Positions 1-8,623 are shown, numbered from the stretch's first letter. The stretch: 40,204 nucleotides of DNA from Magnetococcales bacterium (GCA_015234045.1 JADFWU010000028.1:1-40204); one strand, 5' to 3'. Notes: a model not told the origin generated them from the sequence alone. Numbers and translations: made by a program.

Positions 1-7
1 TATGCTC

Positions 8-125
8 GGGGCGTAAACGCCCCGCATTACTTTAATTTGGGCGCTGCCCAAACCCGCTGGGGACCTTCGGTCCCCAGACCCCTGTAGAAGTCGGCCCTTT
101 GGGCCTCTGACGCAGTCAACTGCGT
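8..125. repeat. Tandem cluster of five short perfect hairpins
   Basis: Five perfect inverted repeats follow each other in under 120 bases: 8-23 (7-bp stem, 2-base loop), 36-52 (7 bp, 3-base loop), 57-77 (9 bp, TTC loop), 93-105 (5 bp, TTT loop) and 110-125 (7 bp, 2-base loop). The tiny loops and GC-rich arms resemble interspersed extragenic repeat elements of REP type. No poly-T tract follows any of them, so they are not simple terminators. No ORF of note overlaps. It may be one copy of a genome-wide repeat; that cannot be tested within this window. Confidence 0.7.
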
Positions 126-185
126 AACTCCTATTTATAATGAATTCACTTCAAAATTATACATTCTCGCCCGACCTGAGTTGAG

Positions 186-255
186 GTTCTGGTGATGTTT
201 TTGCGCCGCTTTTGATATGCGAAGCAGATCATCAGAGCAAAAACATCACCAGGAC
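186..255. repeat. Long inverted repeat (19-bp arms, 32-base spacer)
   Basis: Bases 186-204 and 237-255 are reverse complements except at one position. The stem reads GTTCTGGTGATGTTTTTGC on one side. It lies downstream of trmB on the minus strand and could cap that transcript, although no U-tract follows on that strand. It could also be the paired ends of a very small mobile element. No coding sequence overlaps. Confidence 0.6.
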
Positions 256-334
256 CGGAACGGCTGGCTGTTCAAATTATTAGACGAAATGGCCATAAAA
301 GGCTAATGATTGCAATAGTAATCACGCATATCTA

Positions 335-1045
335 TTATCCATTTTTTCGATACAAAAGATAGTGTGAAGCACGTCCAGCACGCCAGCCACGGCGTTGAAA
401 GTTGGTTTCCAGCCACTCATCCGGTCTTGGTGCAAATCGGCCTTTTTCAATAGCATTGGTTAGACCGGGATGGGCCTCTGTGAGGGCGATCATCCATAAT
501 GCATAGTCTTGCCAATCAGTGGCCAGTTGCACAAAACCGCCAGGGCGTAATTTTTTCACGACAACGTCTAAAAAAGTGTGCTGAATGAGGCGGCGTTTGT
601 GGTGGCGTTTTTTGCGCCAGGGATCGGGAAAATGGATGTAGACACCATCCAGTGAACTGTCTGGGATATTATTTTCAAAGGCAGGTTGGGCGTGATCTTC
701 AATCAGGCGGACATTGCTACAGCCCGCTTTTTCCACTTTCTTAATGGCAGAGACCATGCCCTCTTGAAATACTTCGATACCAATCAACCGATCAACCGGA
801 TGACGCGCCGCCAACCAAGCCAGCACATCACCATTGCCAAAGCCGACTTCAACCAATAGACGACCTTGATCTGGATCAGCGCCCAATGCCTGCATCAGCG
901 TGGCACGGTCGCTGTATTCTTCGGGCAGGCGATAGCGTGGTAGCGATTCGGCTAACCAATCTACTTCCCAATCCTTGAGCTGACCCTTTTTTCGACCAAA
1001 CACCTTGAATGGATTGCCTCGGTTCACATTACTCACCGTCAGCAT
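335..1045 (-). CDS. trmB: tRNA (guanine-N7-)-methyltransferase
   Basis: This SAM-dependent enzyme makes m7G46 in the tRNA variable loop. Seen: a Rossmann methyltransferase core with the SAM loop VEVGFGNGDVLAWLA, then GIEVFQEGM, and the family signature HFPDPWRKKRHHKRRL followed by LRPGGFVQLATDW. About 236 aa, normal for TrmB. The frame stays open upstream to 1144, but that part lies inside thyX and reads as non-homologous sequence. The ATG at 1045 (MLTVSNVNRG) is therefore chosen, giving a 17-base overlap with the end of thyX. That overlap suggests the two are co-transcribed, with trmB translated by coupling. The function is well supported; the exact start is an inference. Confidence 0.93.
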   Translation of the reverse strand: MLTVSNVNRGNPFKVFGRKKGQLKDWEVDWLAESLPRYRLPEEYSDRATLMQALGADPDQGRLLVEVGFGNGDVLAWLAARHPVDRLIGIEVFQEGMVSAIKKVEKAGCSNVRLIEDHAQPAFENNIPDSSLDGVYIHFPDPWRKKRHHKRRLIQHTFLDVVVKKLRPGGFVQLATDWQDYALWMIALTEAHPGLTNAIEKGRFAPRPDEWLETNFQRRGWRAGRASHYLLYRKNG

Positions 1046-1862
1046 TCCCTTTTTCAGCCAAAACGCGATCCATTGTCTCTCCAAGCAGTGGAAAGCGTTT
1101 ATGAAACATCTGATAGGCCGCATCCGCATAGAGACGAATCTCATATTGCGCGTTTGATTTGCGGCGCAGATCGAAGAAATTCATCAAGGAACGAAAATTA
1201 ACCGTCCAATAGACATCCGAATAGGTAGAAACCGGCATGGCATTGCGCAACAACTCACGCGCACGGGCGCGATAGGGATTGCGTCCGCCCTCGATTTTCG
1301 GAATATCGCCCGCCTCTTCCAGTTGGGTGACTTTCTCTTTGATCTCGCCGTAAGTGTCCTGATAAAAGCGGTGCAAGGAATCCATCAGATCGTTGTAACG
1401 ATCCAACTGTTCATCACTGATAATCCGCACGCCATCCACGCTACAGGCCGCTTCATCCGGCACATAATAGGCGGTTATTGGCTCACGATAGCGCTGGGAA
1501 AACTCATTGAACGATCCAACACGATGACGCATCCACTGACGCAGAATAAAGATCGGTGCAATGATCCGCCAACGGAAGTACACCGATTCAAAAGGCGTAC
1601 CATGATTCTTTGAAAGCAGAAAATAGAGCAGATGCCGATCCCGGTCAGAAAAATCGTCCAGCGCTTCTACCCGATGATTGGTGGTGGAAACTCTGGCGGT
1701 GTTGATGATGGTCGCTTCATCGCCCCAACTGGATTCCAATTCCAGGAAACCAAAGTTGCCTATACGTAATGCAAAATCTGGGTTTAGACCGCAACGCGTT
1801 TCAATTTCTTGACGAAGTTCAGCTGTTGCAGCAGTCTCAAAGGGCGCAATAAAATCTGTCAT
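1029..1862 (-). CDS. thyX: Flavin-dependent thymidylate synthase
   Basis: ThyX makes dTMP from dUMP with methylene-tetrahydrofolate, FAD and NADPH. Seen: the ThyX motif RHRVGSFNEFSQRY, which fits RHR-x7-S, preceded by the typical HGTPFESVYFRWRI stretch, and a C-terminal region with RNAMPVSTYSDVYWTVNFRSL and a final helix rich in aromatic and basic residues. Length 277 aa, normal to slightly long for the family. It starts at an ATG (1862) and overlaps trmB at its 3' end. The gene for the alternative enzyme ThyA is not in this window, so whether ThyX is the only thymidylate synthase is unknown. The call is firm. Confidence 0.96.
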   Translation of the reverse strand: MTDFIAPFETAATAELRQEIETRCGLNPDFALRIGNFGFLELESSWGDEATIINTARVSTTNHRVEALDDFSDRDRHLLYFLLSKNHGTPFESVYFRWRIIAPIFILRQWMRHRVGSFNEFSQRYREPITAYYVPDEAACSVDGVRIISDEQLDRYNDLMDSLHRFYQDTYGEIKEKVTQLEEAGDIPKIEGGRNPYRARARELLRNAMPVSTYSDVYWTVNFRSLMNFFDLRRKSNAQYEIRLYADAAYQMFHKRFPLLGETMDRVLAEKGNADGE

Positions 1863-1950
1863 CAGTAACGATTCTCTTGTAAAAGGCTATAATTTTCATA
1901 CCAAGCGGCATAAAAAGATTCAAAGGGTTTACCATCCAGTAACAACATTA

Positions 1951-3228
1951 TCAACCAAACACGGGCCTGAATAATCGTGAAATTGCAGCCCGAAAACGGC
2001 GGAAAAATGGCTTCATACTCCGCATTTTCAAGCGTACCAATGCAGGAAGCCGTTGATCTATCGGAGACCATGCTCTTTTAAGGCGAAACCCCCAACTATC
2101 CAACAATGGATGCGTACTTTTGAGTAATACGGGAATATCCAACGATTCAGGACAGCGCGGCAAACAATCACCACATGTGGTACAGGCGTTACCAAGGGCA
2201 CTGGGATTCCAGAAATCGCCAGGTGCCATCATGGAATAGCGTGTCTGACCATATGCCAACATTTGGAACCTGTCCGCCAGATTACGCAAACGCAAAACAG
2301 ACGGAATATCAATCTGTTCAGGACAAGGTAGACAAGCCCGACACACACCACAACGGCCTAATGGCGCGTTATCAAACTGATCGGCAATGCGTGATTCAAT
2401 CTGTTGTTCAACCGGACCCATCAGCGGATTTTGTCCAATCGCCTGTTGATGAAGGTCCAGCTGGCCGGGCTGATTTGGCCCAACGGATAGTGTATGAATT
2501 TCAGTGTGATTCAAGAGCCAGCGTTCATTAAACAGAGCGGGCGGAAGCGGATTACACAGGGCTTTCAACTGGTCAGGCGGCTCATAAAGCTGCCCGCCCT
2601 TATCGTTGGGCGAGATGATAAACACACCCATATTATGACGATTTGCCACTTCAATCACCGGTTTATTTACGGTCATGAACCGGTAATAGTGCAGATTGAT
2701 AAATGAAAAAAAACCGCTTTCAACCATGCGTAGTTGAAGTTCCATCGCTGCATGGGTAGCAATGCCGATGTGACCGATAACCCCTTCTTCCCTTAACTGC
2801 TCAAGCGCACTGAGAGGACCACCCGGTTGAATGAGTCGTTCATAATCTTCAACCGAATTAACACCATGTACAGCGAACAATTCTATATGGTCCACATTGA
2901 GATGACCCCGCGATTCCAACACCCATTCACGCATCATTTGGGCATCTCTGGCGACCGGCGCTTTGGTCATAATCAGATAGTCCGCCCGATCATAATCAAG
3001 CTCAGGCAGGATCTGACCGATCAAACGTTGGCTTTTTCCATACCATCGGGCGGTCTCAATAACATTGATACCAGCTGAAAGCGCCTGATTGAGCACAAAA
3101 CGCGCATGCGCCAAACTATCTTCGGGCAGATGATCATGAGGCGGATCCCAACCATGCAGAAAACGCATGGTACCCAAAGTGATTACAGAGACCCTGAGGC
3201 CAGTTTTTCCAAAAACACGATAGTCCAT
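1951..3228 (-). CDS. Aldo/keto reductase with C-terminal 4Fe-4S ferredoxin-like domain
   Basis: A predicted oxidoreductase of the aldo/keto reductase fold (residues about 1-290) fused to a ferredoxin-like tail. The core begins MDYRVFGKTGLRVSVITLGTM and has the lysine (LIMTKAP) and histidine (LFAVHGVN) of the catalytic tetrad. The usual Asp-Thr-Ala-x-x-Tyr-Gly site reads ETARWYG, so Asp is replaced by Glu. The tail has two Cys clusters, CGVCRACLPCP and CTTCGDCLPRCP, expected to bind two 4Fe-4S clusters. A basic C-terminus rich in Phe and Arg follows. ATG 3228 is preferred over the in-frame upstream ATG because it matches family N-termini and lies 4 bases after the nnrD stop, as in an operon. 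The substrate is unknown. Confidence 0.88.
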   Translation of the reverse strand: MDYRVFGKTGLRVSVITLGTMRFLHGWDPPHDHLPEDSLAHARFVLNQALSAGINVIETARWYGKSQRLIGQILPELDYDRADYLIMTKAPVARDAQMMREWVLESRGHLNVDHIELFAVHGVNSVEDYERLIQPGGPLSALEQLREEGVIGHIGIATHAAMELQLRMVESGFFSFINLHYYRFMTVNKPVIEVANRHNMGVFIISPNDKGGQLYEPPDQLKALCNPLPPALFNERWLLNHTEIHTLSVGPNQPGQLDLHQQAIGQNPLMGPVEQQIESRIADQFDNAPLGRCGVCRACLPCPEQIDIPSVLRLRNLADRFQMLAYGQTRYSMMAPGDFWNPSALGNACTTCGDCLPRCPESLDIPVLLKSTHPLLDSWGFRLKRAWSPIDQRLPALVRLKMRSMKPFFRRFRAAISRLFRPVFG

Positions 3229-3232
3229 GATC

Positions 3233-4792
3233 TCACGTAGCAAACTGATTGCGTAGCGTCCAAATCTCAGGCAACAGATCACGAGCCATCAAACCCGCCT
3301 CACCACCACCGTTTTCAACTGCCAAATCAGCGGCCTTACCATGTAGCCAGACACCCGCTCGTGTCGCACTTGCCAACGACCATCCCTGAGTTAACAAACC
3401 CGCTATGATACCAGTCAACAGATCACCACTTCCACCGGCTGCAAGTCCATTATTCCCGGTTTCATTGATCCAAACCTGTCCATCCGGTGCGGCAATAATA
3501 CTTCCCGACCCTTTAAGAACCATCCATACCTGCCAATCTTTAGCCGCTTTTCGTGTAATATCAATACGATGATCCTGAACCTCTGCCACAGTCGATCCAA
3601 GCAAACGGGCCATTTCTCCGGGATGGGGCGTTAATACAGTCGGCCCATTGCGGGCCCGTAGACAGCTACCCGGACCGGATTTTTCCTGTGATAACAGGTT
3701 CAATGCATCGGCATCCAACACCATGGGAATGGCAAGGTGTACCATCAATCGACGCAATAATGTTCGAGCACCATCACTTTGTCCCAAACCCGGACCGATC
3801 GCCAAAGCGGTTGGTTTCACACCACTGGCCTCAATGGTTGCCATGGCCTCTTTGGAAAGGACACCATTCTGCTCAGGGAGCGGCAACGTCATGGCCTCGG
3901 TCAACTGACCAGCAATCTGTATTTGTGCCGATGCCGGTGAAGCCACAGTGACCAAACCCGGACCGCAGCGTTGCGCCCCTAACGCAGTTAATACCGCTGC
4001 CCCCCCTTTGCCAACACTGCCAGCCACCACTAACAGATGTCCAAAACGTCCTTTATGGGCATCGGATTCCCGATTGGGAATCACCAGATCATCCATGACA
4101 TTCCGCGCGGTGTTGTGCTCTGGTCGATCAATATAGTGATCCGGTATGCCGATGGGTACACAGATCACTTCACCACAATAGCCCGCACCCGGTTGAACAC
4201 GATGGCCGATCTTTTCCGCTGCAAAGGTTACGGTCCAATCCGCCCGAAGTGCCACCCCCAACAATGCGCCACTATCCGAGGAGATGCCAGACGGAATATC
4301 AACCGCAAGCACCATGCGTCCCGCACGATTAACCCGCTCAAACACATCGGCAAACACACCGCCCACATCACGCGCCAAACCCGTTCCAAACACCGCATCA
4401 ACGACAATACTGGCATGAGAAAGTTGATGATTAAAACCTTTCAAATCATCAGGACAGGTCACTGAACGCACCCGACCACCCAGCCCGACAAACACTGTGT
4501 AGTTGATCGCCGCATCCCCTTTCAGCTGCTCTCCCTGACCAAACAACAAAGCCGAAACACGCACCCCGGCTTGAAGCAGATGACGCGCGATAACAAACCC
4601 ATCACCACCATTGTTGCCAGCCCCTGCCAGAACCAATACCCGCCTCTGTCTTAGATCTGAAACACGGCTCCAAAGAACATCCACACACCCTCGACCGGCG
4701 TTTTCCATCAGTACAACACCGGGCAAGCCCAACTCTTCAATGGTGCGTTGATCCGCCTGACTCATTTGAGCGCTGGTCAGAAGTTTTGCCAT
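3233..4792 (-). CDS. nnrD: Bifunctional NAD(P)H-hydrate epimerase / ADP-dependent NAD(P)H-hydrate dehydratase
   Basis: A cytoplasmic metabolite-repair enzyme that converts damaged NADHX and NADPHX back to NAD(P)H. The N-terminal YjeF_N/NnrE epimerase half (about 1-215) shows MENAGRG, GAGNNGGDGFVIARHL, VDAVFGTGL and VDIPSGISSD. The C-terminal NnrD kinase-like half (about 235-510) shows HKGRFGHLLVVAGS, AIGPGLGQ, VLDADALN, LTPHPGEMARLL, VLKGSGS and the NGLAAGGSGDLLTGIIAGLL loop. The length of 519 aa is typical of the fused form. It appears to be the first gene of a minus-strand run with the aldo/keto reductase, thyX and trmB. The upstream gap to the divergent ABC genes probably holds both promoters. 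Confidence 0.95.
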   Translation of the reverse strand: MAKLLTSAQMSQADQRTIEELGLPGVVLMENAGRGCVDVLWSRVSDLRQRRVLVLAGAGNNGGDGFVIARHLLQAGVRVSALLFGQGEQLKGDAAINYTVFVGLGGRVRSVTCPDDLKGFNHQLSHASIVVDAVFGTGLARDVGGVFADVFERVNRAGRMVLAVDIPSGISSDSGALLGVALRADWTVTFAAEKIGHRVQPGAGYCGEVICVPIGIPDHYIDRPEHNTARNVMDDLVIPNRESDAHKGRFGHLLVVAGSVGKGGAAVLTALGAQRCGPGLVTVASPASAQIQIAGQLTEAMTLPLPEQNGVLSKEAMATIEASGVKPTALAIGPGLGQSDGARTLLRRLMVHLAIPMVLDADALNLLSQEKSGPGSCLRARNGPTVLTPHPGEMARLLGSTVAEVQDHRIDITRKAAKDWQVWMVLKGSGSIIAAPDGQVWINETGNNGLAAGGSGDLLTGIIAGLLTQGWSLASATRAGVWLHGKAADLAVENGGGEAGLMARDLLPEIWTLRNQFAT

Positions 4793-4814
4793 AAAAAAAC
4801 ACTCCCAGAAAGCC

Positions 4815-4843
4815 TGTTTTCACAGCCATTTATTCCATATAAT
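4815..4843 (+). promoter_or_regulatory. Possible promoter for the ABC exporter pair
   Basis: A perfect -10 TATAAT lies at 4838-4843, in the gap between nnrD and the ABC genes. The matching -35 (TGTTTT at 4815-4820, 17-base spacer) is poor. The call rests mainly on the -10 box and position. Confidence 0.35.
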
Positions 4844-4944
4844 CCAACATCAACAATATTATTTACTCAAGTACTGAAGCCAACGTGCCGATAAGGTGCA
4901 TTTACCATGAATGATGACCACCCTTTGTGAGTCGAATATTGCCC

Positions 4945-5856
4945 ATGAGTGCCATTATCCAGGCCAAGCAGATTCTGAAGCAGTATAACGGCGTAACCGT
5001 GGTGGATCGAATCAGTTTCGATGTTCAGCACGGCGAATGCTTCGGTATTCTTGGTCCTAATGGTGCCGGAAAAACCACCACCATGCGTATGATCATTGGT
5101 CTGGCCGGTGTGACTGAAGGACAATTACACGTATTCGGTTATCCCATGAGCCCAGAACAACGGCTGGTGCCGCCCCGTTTGGGCGTGGTATCCCAAGAAG
5201 ATAACCTGGATATTGATCTGAGCGTATCAGAAAATCTATTGGTTTACGGTCGCTACTTTGGTCTCAGTGCCCGACTTATTCGTGAACAGATTCCCAAGCT
5301 TCTTGAGTTTGCTCAACTATCAGACCGTGGCGCAAGCCCGGTTCGAGAGCTTTCCGGCGGAATGAAACGCCGTCTGGTCATTGCCCGCAGCCTGATCAAC
5401 AACCCGGAATTGGTGACCCTGGATGAACCAACCACCGGCTTGGACCCGCAAGCCCGCCACTTGATCTGGCAACGGTTACGCGCCTTAAAAGAGAAAGGTA
5501 CCACCCTACTGCTAACCACCCATTATATGGAAGAGGCTGCACAAATCTGTGACCGACTATTGATTCTTAACCATGGTCAGATCCTTGATCAAGGTACGCC
5601 TGCTGATTTGATCAAACGTCATGTTGAATCAGAAGTGGTAGAGATTCGTGGTTGCATGTTGGATTCTGACCTGGACTGCTTTGAAAATCTGCCCGGCCGA
5701 CTCGAACGTGTCGGTGATACCCTGTTTTGCTACACGCACAATGCTGACTCCGTAATGGCGGCACTTAAAGACCATAGCGCCTTGACCCTTTTGCTTCGCC
5801 CCTCCAATCTTGAGGATGTTTTTCTGAAACTTACCGGACGGGAGTTAAGGGATTGA
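4945..5856 (+). CDS. ABC transporter ATP-binding protein, NodI type
   Basis: ATPase subunit of an ABC-2 exporter. Seen: Walker A GPNGAGKTTT, the Q-loop region VVSQEDNLD, signature LSGGMKRRL, Walker B LVTLDEPTTGLDPQAR, and the H-loop histidine in LLTTHYMEEA. A C-terminal domain of about 90 aa follows, as in NodI-family subunits. It overlaps the permease gene by 4 bases, which indicates coupled translation. ATG 4945 (MSAIIQAKQ) is chosen because it fits the family N-terminus; an in-frame GTG at 4927 is possible, and neither has a clear Shine-Dalgarno. NodIJ exports lipo-oligosaccharides in rhizobia, but free-living relatives are mostly uncharacterised, so the substrate is not assigned. Confidence 0.93.
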   Translation: MSAIIQAKQILKQYNGVTVVDRISFDVQHGECFGILGPNGAGKTTTMRMIIGLAGVTEGQLHVFGYPMSPEQRLVPPRLGVVSQEDNLDIDLSVSENLLVYGRYFGLSARLIREQIPKLLEFAQLSDRGASPVRELSGGMKRRLVIARSLINNPELVTLDEPTTGLDPQARHLIWQRLRALKEKGTTLLLTTHYMEEAAQICDRLLILNHGQILDQGTPADLIKRHVESEVVEIRGCMLDSDLDCFENLPGRLERVGDTLFCYTHNADSVMAALKDHSALTLLLRPSNLEDVFLKLTGRELRD

Positions 5857-6638
5857 GTCAACTTATACGGTGCAACATCATACCAACATTGGGTGTTTTT
5901 CAAGTATGGCGTCGTCATTTCATGGTATGGCGTCAAACATATGCGGCTTCTCTGGCCGGCAATCTCGGCGAGCCACTGCTGTTTTTATTGGGTATGGGAT
6001 ATGGTCTGGGCCGGTTTGTCGGTGAAATCGGTGATATGCCCTATATGCACTATGTCGCACCGGGAATTCTAGCCGCCAGCGCTATGAACAATGCGACCTT
6101 TGAGGCGCTTTATGGTGGATTTACGCGAATGACGCGGCAAAACACCTTCCATGCCATGTTGGCTACACCATTAGGTGTCTCCGACGTGGTGGCCGGTGAA
6201 ATTCTATGGGCCGCTACCAAATCGTTGATTGCCGGTATTGCCATTTTTCTAGTGGGCTCCCTGTTGGGTGCATTTCCGGCTTCCACTGCACTACTTGCCC
6301 TTCCTGTCGTGTTTCTTGCTGGTCTTGTATTTGCCTCCATGGGCATTGTTGTTACTGCCATTTCACCTAGTTATGAGTTCTTTCTTTATTATACCACTCT
6401 GATAACCACACCGATGTTTCTGTTCTGTGGTGTCTTTTATCCTGTCAGCTCATTGCCGGATACAGTGGCAACCATTGCCCGCTGGCTACCACTGGGTCAT
6501 GTGGTGTCATTAACCCGCCCTTTGGCCACTGGATTGCCTCTGGGAAATCCTTTTTTACATATTTTTGCACTCATTGTTTTCACCTTATTGGCTTACTCAG
6601 CAGCGGTGTTTTTTGTAAAACGACGCATCATCACATGA
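5853..6638 (+). CDS. ABC-2 type transporter permease, NodJ type
   Basis: Membrane subunit of the exporter, 261 aa. About six hydrophobic segments are visible, among them LGEPLLFLLGMGYGLG, LIAGIAIFLVGSLLG, LLALPVVFLAGLVFASMGI, LITTPMFLFCGVFYPVS and IFALIVFTLLAYSAAVFFV. The central HYVAPGILAASAMN stretch and the FCGVFYPVSSLP stretch are typical of ABC-2/NodJ permeases. It starts at TTG 5853, which overlaps the stop of the ATPase gene (TTGA). The short positive tail KRRIIT is consistent with a cytoplasmic C-terminus. Substrate unknown. Confidence 0.92.
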   Translation: MSQLIRCNIIPTLGVFQVWRRHFMVWRQTYAASLAGNLGEPLLFLLGMGYGLGRFVGEIGDMPYMHYVAPGILAASAMNNATFEALYGGFTRMTRQNTFHAMLATPLGVSDVVAGEILWAATKSLIAGIAIFLVGSLLGAFPASTALLALPVVFLAGLVFASMGIVVTAISPSYEFFLYYTTLITTPMFLFCGVFYPVSSLPDTVATIARWLPLGHVVSLTRPLATGLPLGNPFLHIFALIVFTLLAYSAAVFFVKRRIIT

Positions 6639-6787
6639 ATTTTGTAAAAATATTTTCATTTAAAAATAGATAGATAGAATGAAATTTAGAATATTCTAAT
6701 ATTAGAGTTTACTGTTGAACAAAAATTTTATATACTCCGATCAAATTGATTCACGTGTTTGATTGGTTAAATCCGTTTTTCAAACAC

Positions 6788-6817
6788 TTGGCGAATGCGT
6801 AAAGAGTCCCCTATAAT
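6788..6817 (+). promoter_or_regulatory. Sigma70-type promoter for the SCP2-RND operon
   Basis: TTGGCG at 6788-6793, an 18-base spacer and a perfect TATAAT at 6812-6817. It lies about 100 bases before the SCP2-like gene, in an AT-rich gap after the ABC permease. It is the best promoter match noticed in the window. Confidence 0.65.
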
Positions 6818-6916
6818 ACCGGGCTGATTGGTGTTAACTAGAAAAGCGTTGTATTAAGAACCAAGTACCAATAGCCCTTTACCGGACATATCAAATAGAC
6901 GAGCGGAGGAATAACC

Positions 6917-7312
6917 ATGGCCGAACTTTTTTCCGATGAGTGGATGAAGAGATTGCAGGAAGAATGGAACAAAGAACCTGAACTCAAAGATGCGCTGGCA
7001 AAAATTGAGTTCAACTCCACCATCGCGTACGGCTTTGACGATGAAGATAACCCACGTGGCGTAGTCACCATTCAAAATGGTGAAGTCATCGCCGCCGCAG
7101 CCTATAACGGCCAAGAACTGAACTGGGACCTGCGTGCCTCTTCTGGCAACTGGGAAAAATGGATTAAAAAAGGCATCGGCATGATGGGATTGGGCATGGC
7201 CTACACATCCCGTAAGCTGAAGTTCAAAGTGGGTGACTATGCCGCCATGATCAAAGATCCTCGGATGGCAAAACCATTTATCAAGAGCTTTACGGTCATG
7301 GGCCGAGTTTGA
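6917..7312 (+). CDS. SCP2 sterol-binding domain protein (small lipid-binding protein)
   Basis: 131 aa, with no signal peptide, so probably cytoplasmic. The pattern fits SCP2-fold lipid carriers: an N-terminal amphipathic helix (ELFSDEWMKRLQEEWNKEP), a strand-rich middle with FDDEDNPRGVVTIQNGEV, then KWIKKGIGMMGLG and a C-terminal KLKFKVGDYAAMIKDPRMAKPFIKSF. The gly-rich loop followed by a long helix is where SCP2 proteins hold a hydrophobic ligand. A clear Shine-Dalgarno (GGAGG at about 6905) supports the ATG at 6917. It leads the RND adaptor and pump genes. The ligand is unknown; fatty acid, quinone or hopanoid are all possible. Confidence 0.72.
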   Translation: MAELFSDEWMKRLQEEWNKEPELKDALAKIEFNSTIAYGFDDEDNPRGVVTIQNGEVIAAAAYNGQELNWDLRASSGNWEKWIKKGIGMMGLGMAYTSRKLKFKVGDYAAMIKDPRMAKPFIKSFTVMGRV

Positions 7313-7323
7313 TTTCACCTTTT

Positions 7324-7351
7324 GAGCGGGTGTCATCCCTGACACCCGCTC
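7324..7351 (+). promoter_or_regulatory. Strong intercistronic hairpin without a U-tract
   Basis: A perfect 12-bp stem (gagcgggtgtca) with a 4-base loop directly follows the SCP2-like gene. No T-run follows, so it is unlikely to be a full terminator. A second short inverted repeat (ACCAGG...CCTGGT) follows at about 7360-7381. Such structures often protect the 3' end of an upstream message, giving more SCP2-like protein than pump; this is inference. Confidence 0.6.
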
Positions 7352-7442
7352 CGGTGACTCACCAGGATGATTGCCCTGGTACTACCCGTGAGGCAGAACC
7401 ATGATAATCATTCGGTCAACCGCTTGAAGGAACCGCATACTC

Positions 7443-8615
7443 ATGTTCAGAATCAATAGACTCTATTCTATATGTGCCGTCTCTTTGGCGGTCTGGTGTT
7501 TATCCGCTGTTCCGGCAACAGCTCAACCAGTGGCAGATCATCAGGTCATTACGGTTGACTCCGGTGCCATTGGTACCACCACCACATTGGGCGGCACTGT
7601 TGTTCCGTTCAAAGAGGTGGCGCTGTCCGCACAGATGCCAGGTCGCATTGAATTTATCGCTGGTGTTGAAGGCGATTGGTTCAAAGCAGGCACACTACTT
7701 GTTGCATTGAACAATGATAATCTACTGGCAAAACAGCGGGCTGCCTATGCTCAGCTGGCTCAGGCGCAGGCTGGGTGGCGTAACGCACGTGTCCAGTACA
7801 CCAAGCAGGTCTACGCTGGTTCTGAATTCGCCAACAATGCCGGTATGGCTCTGCCCAAGGTAATGGATGAGGTGGTTACCCATCCCCTATCCTCTTTCAT
7901 GGGCACTACTGATCCCGAGCTGATCCGCCGCGCGCAGATCTTTGCCCAAGGTACTCGGATCGACCAAGCCCGTTTTCAGCTGATGCAAGCCTATGCTGGC
8001 ATCCAGGAGCTGAACGCCTCTCTGCGTGATACCAAAACCATCGCACCGTTTGACGGCGTGATCGTCAGCAAAGGCATTGAGATTGGCGATACGGTTCAAC
8101 CCGGCATGCCACCCTTTATGCTGCGCTTTGCCGATACCCGCCATCTACAAATCAAACTGGAAGTACCAGCCCGTCTGATGCCCGGTCTACGCAAAGGAAT
8201 GGTGATTCCCTCCCGCCTGGATGTCGGTGGTACTCGGATTGATACCCAAGTTGCCCAAATTTTTCCCATGGCAGATCCTCAGCGCCATACTGTGACGGTT
8301 AAGCTGGACCTACCCCAGGATGCACCTGGTGGCCCTGGTATGTACGCTGAAGTGATGGTGCCGGACATCACCTCCCCTATTGAAGATCTGCCTATCGTGC
8401 CAAAATCAGCGGTATTGTGGCGTGGCAGTCTGCCAGCGGTGTTTGTTGTGGATAGTAAAAGCAATTCCGAACTTCGGATGATCCGTTTGGGTGGTTTTGT
8501 AGACAATGATACCGTGAGCGTCCTCTCTGGCCTTAAAGTCGGTGAGCGCATTATTGTTAGTCCGCCGAGCACAATGGTCTCAGGCTGGAATAAAAAAGAT
8601 GATAATAAACAGTGA
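7443..8615 (+). CDS. RND efflux system periplasmic adaptor subunit (membrane fusion protein)
   Basis: 390 aa with an N-terminal signal peptide (hydrophobic core SICAVSLAVWCLSAVPATA). Seen: a first lipoyl half-motif (VALSAQMPGRIEFI ... VEGDWFKAGTLLVALN), a long helical hairpin of about 100 aa rich in Ala and Gln, the second lipoyl half (TIAPFDGVIVSKGIEIGDTVQPG), a beta-barrel domain (LQIKLEVPARLMPGLRKG) and a membrane-proximal domain ending in GLKVGERIIVSPPS. It should bridge the inner-membrane RND pump and an outer-membrane channel. No TolC-type gene is present nearby. The hairpin includes an unusually long insert around PKVMDEVVTHPLSSFMG. Confidence 0.92.
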   Translation: MFRINRLYSICAVSLAVWCLSAVPATAQPVADHQVITVDSGAIGTTTTLGGTVVPFKEVALSAQMPGRIEFIAGVEGDWFKAGTLLVALNNDNLLAKQRAAYAQLAQAQAGWRNARVQYTKQVYAGSEFANNAGMALPKVMDEVVTHPLSSFMGTTDPELIRRAQIFAQGTRIDQARFQLMQAYAGIQELNASLRDTKTIAPFDGVIVSKGIEIGDTVQPGMPPFMLRFADTRHLQIKLEVPARLMPGLRKGMVIPSRLDVGGTRIDTQVAQIFPMADPQRHTVTVKLDLPQDAPGGPGMYAEVMVPDITSPIEDLPIVPKSAVLWRGSLPAVFVVDSKSNSELRMIRLGGFVDNDTVSVLSGLKVGERIIVSPPSTMVSGWNKKDDNKQ

Positions 8616-8623
8616 GTCACGTG

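Larger units (their letters stand above)
1..334. other. Non-coding stretch at left edge
   Basis: No credible gene is seen between the window edge and the 3' end of trmB. The stretch holds the hairpin cluster (8-125) and the long inverted repeat (186-255). Bases 126-185 and 256-334 show nothing recognisable. Confidence 0.6.

Noticed and set aside
1862-2071. 69-aa minus-strand frame whose stop overlaps the thyX start (TGATG)
   Set aside because: It overlaps the last 121 bases of the aldo/keto reductase gene, and the part outside that gene is under 30 codons. No family resemblance.
4906-4929. Short leader-peptide-like frame before the ABC ATPase
   Set aside because: Only seven codons, no Shine-Dalgarno and no attenuator hairpin nearby.
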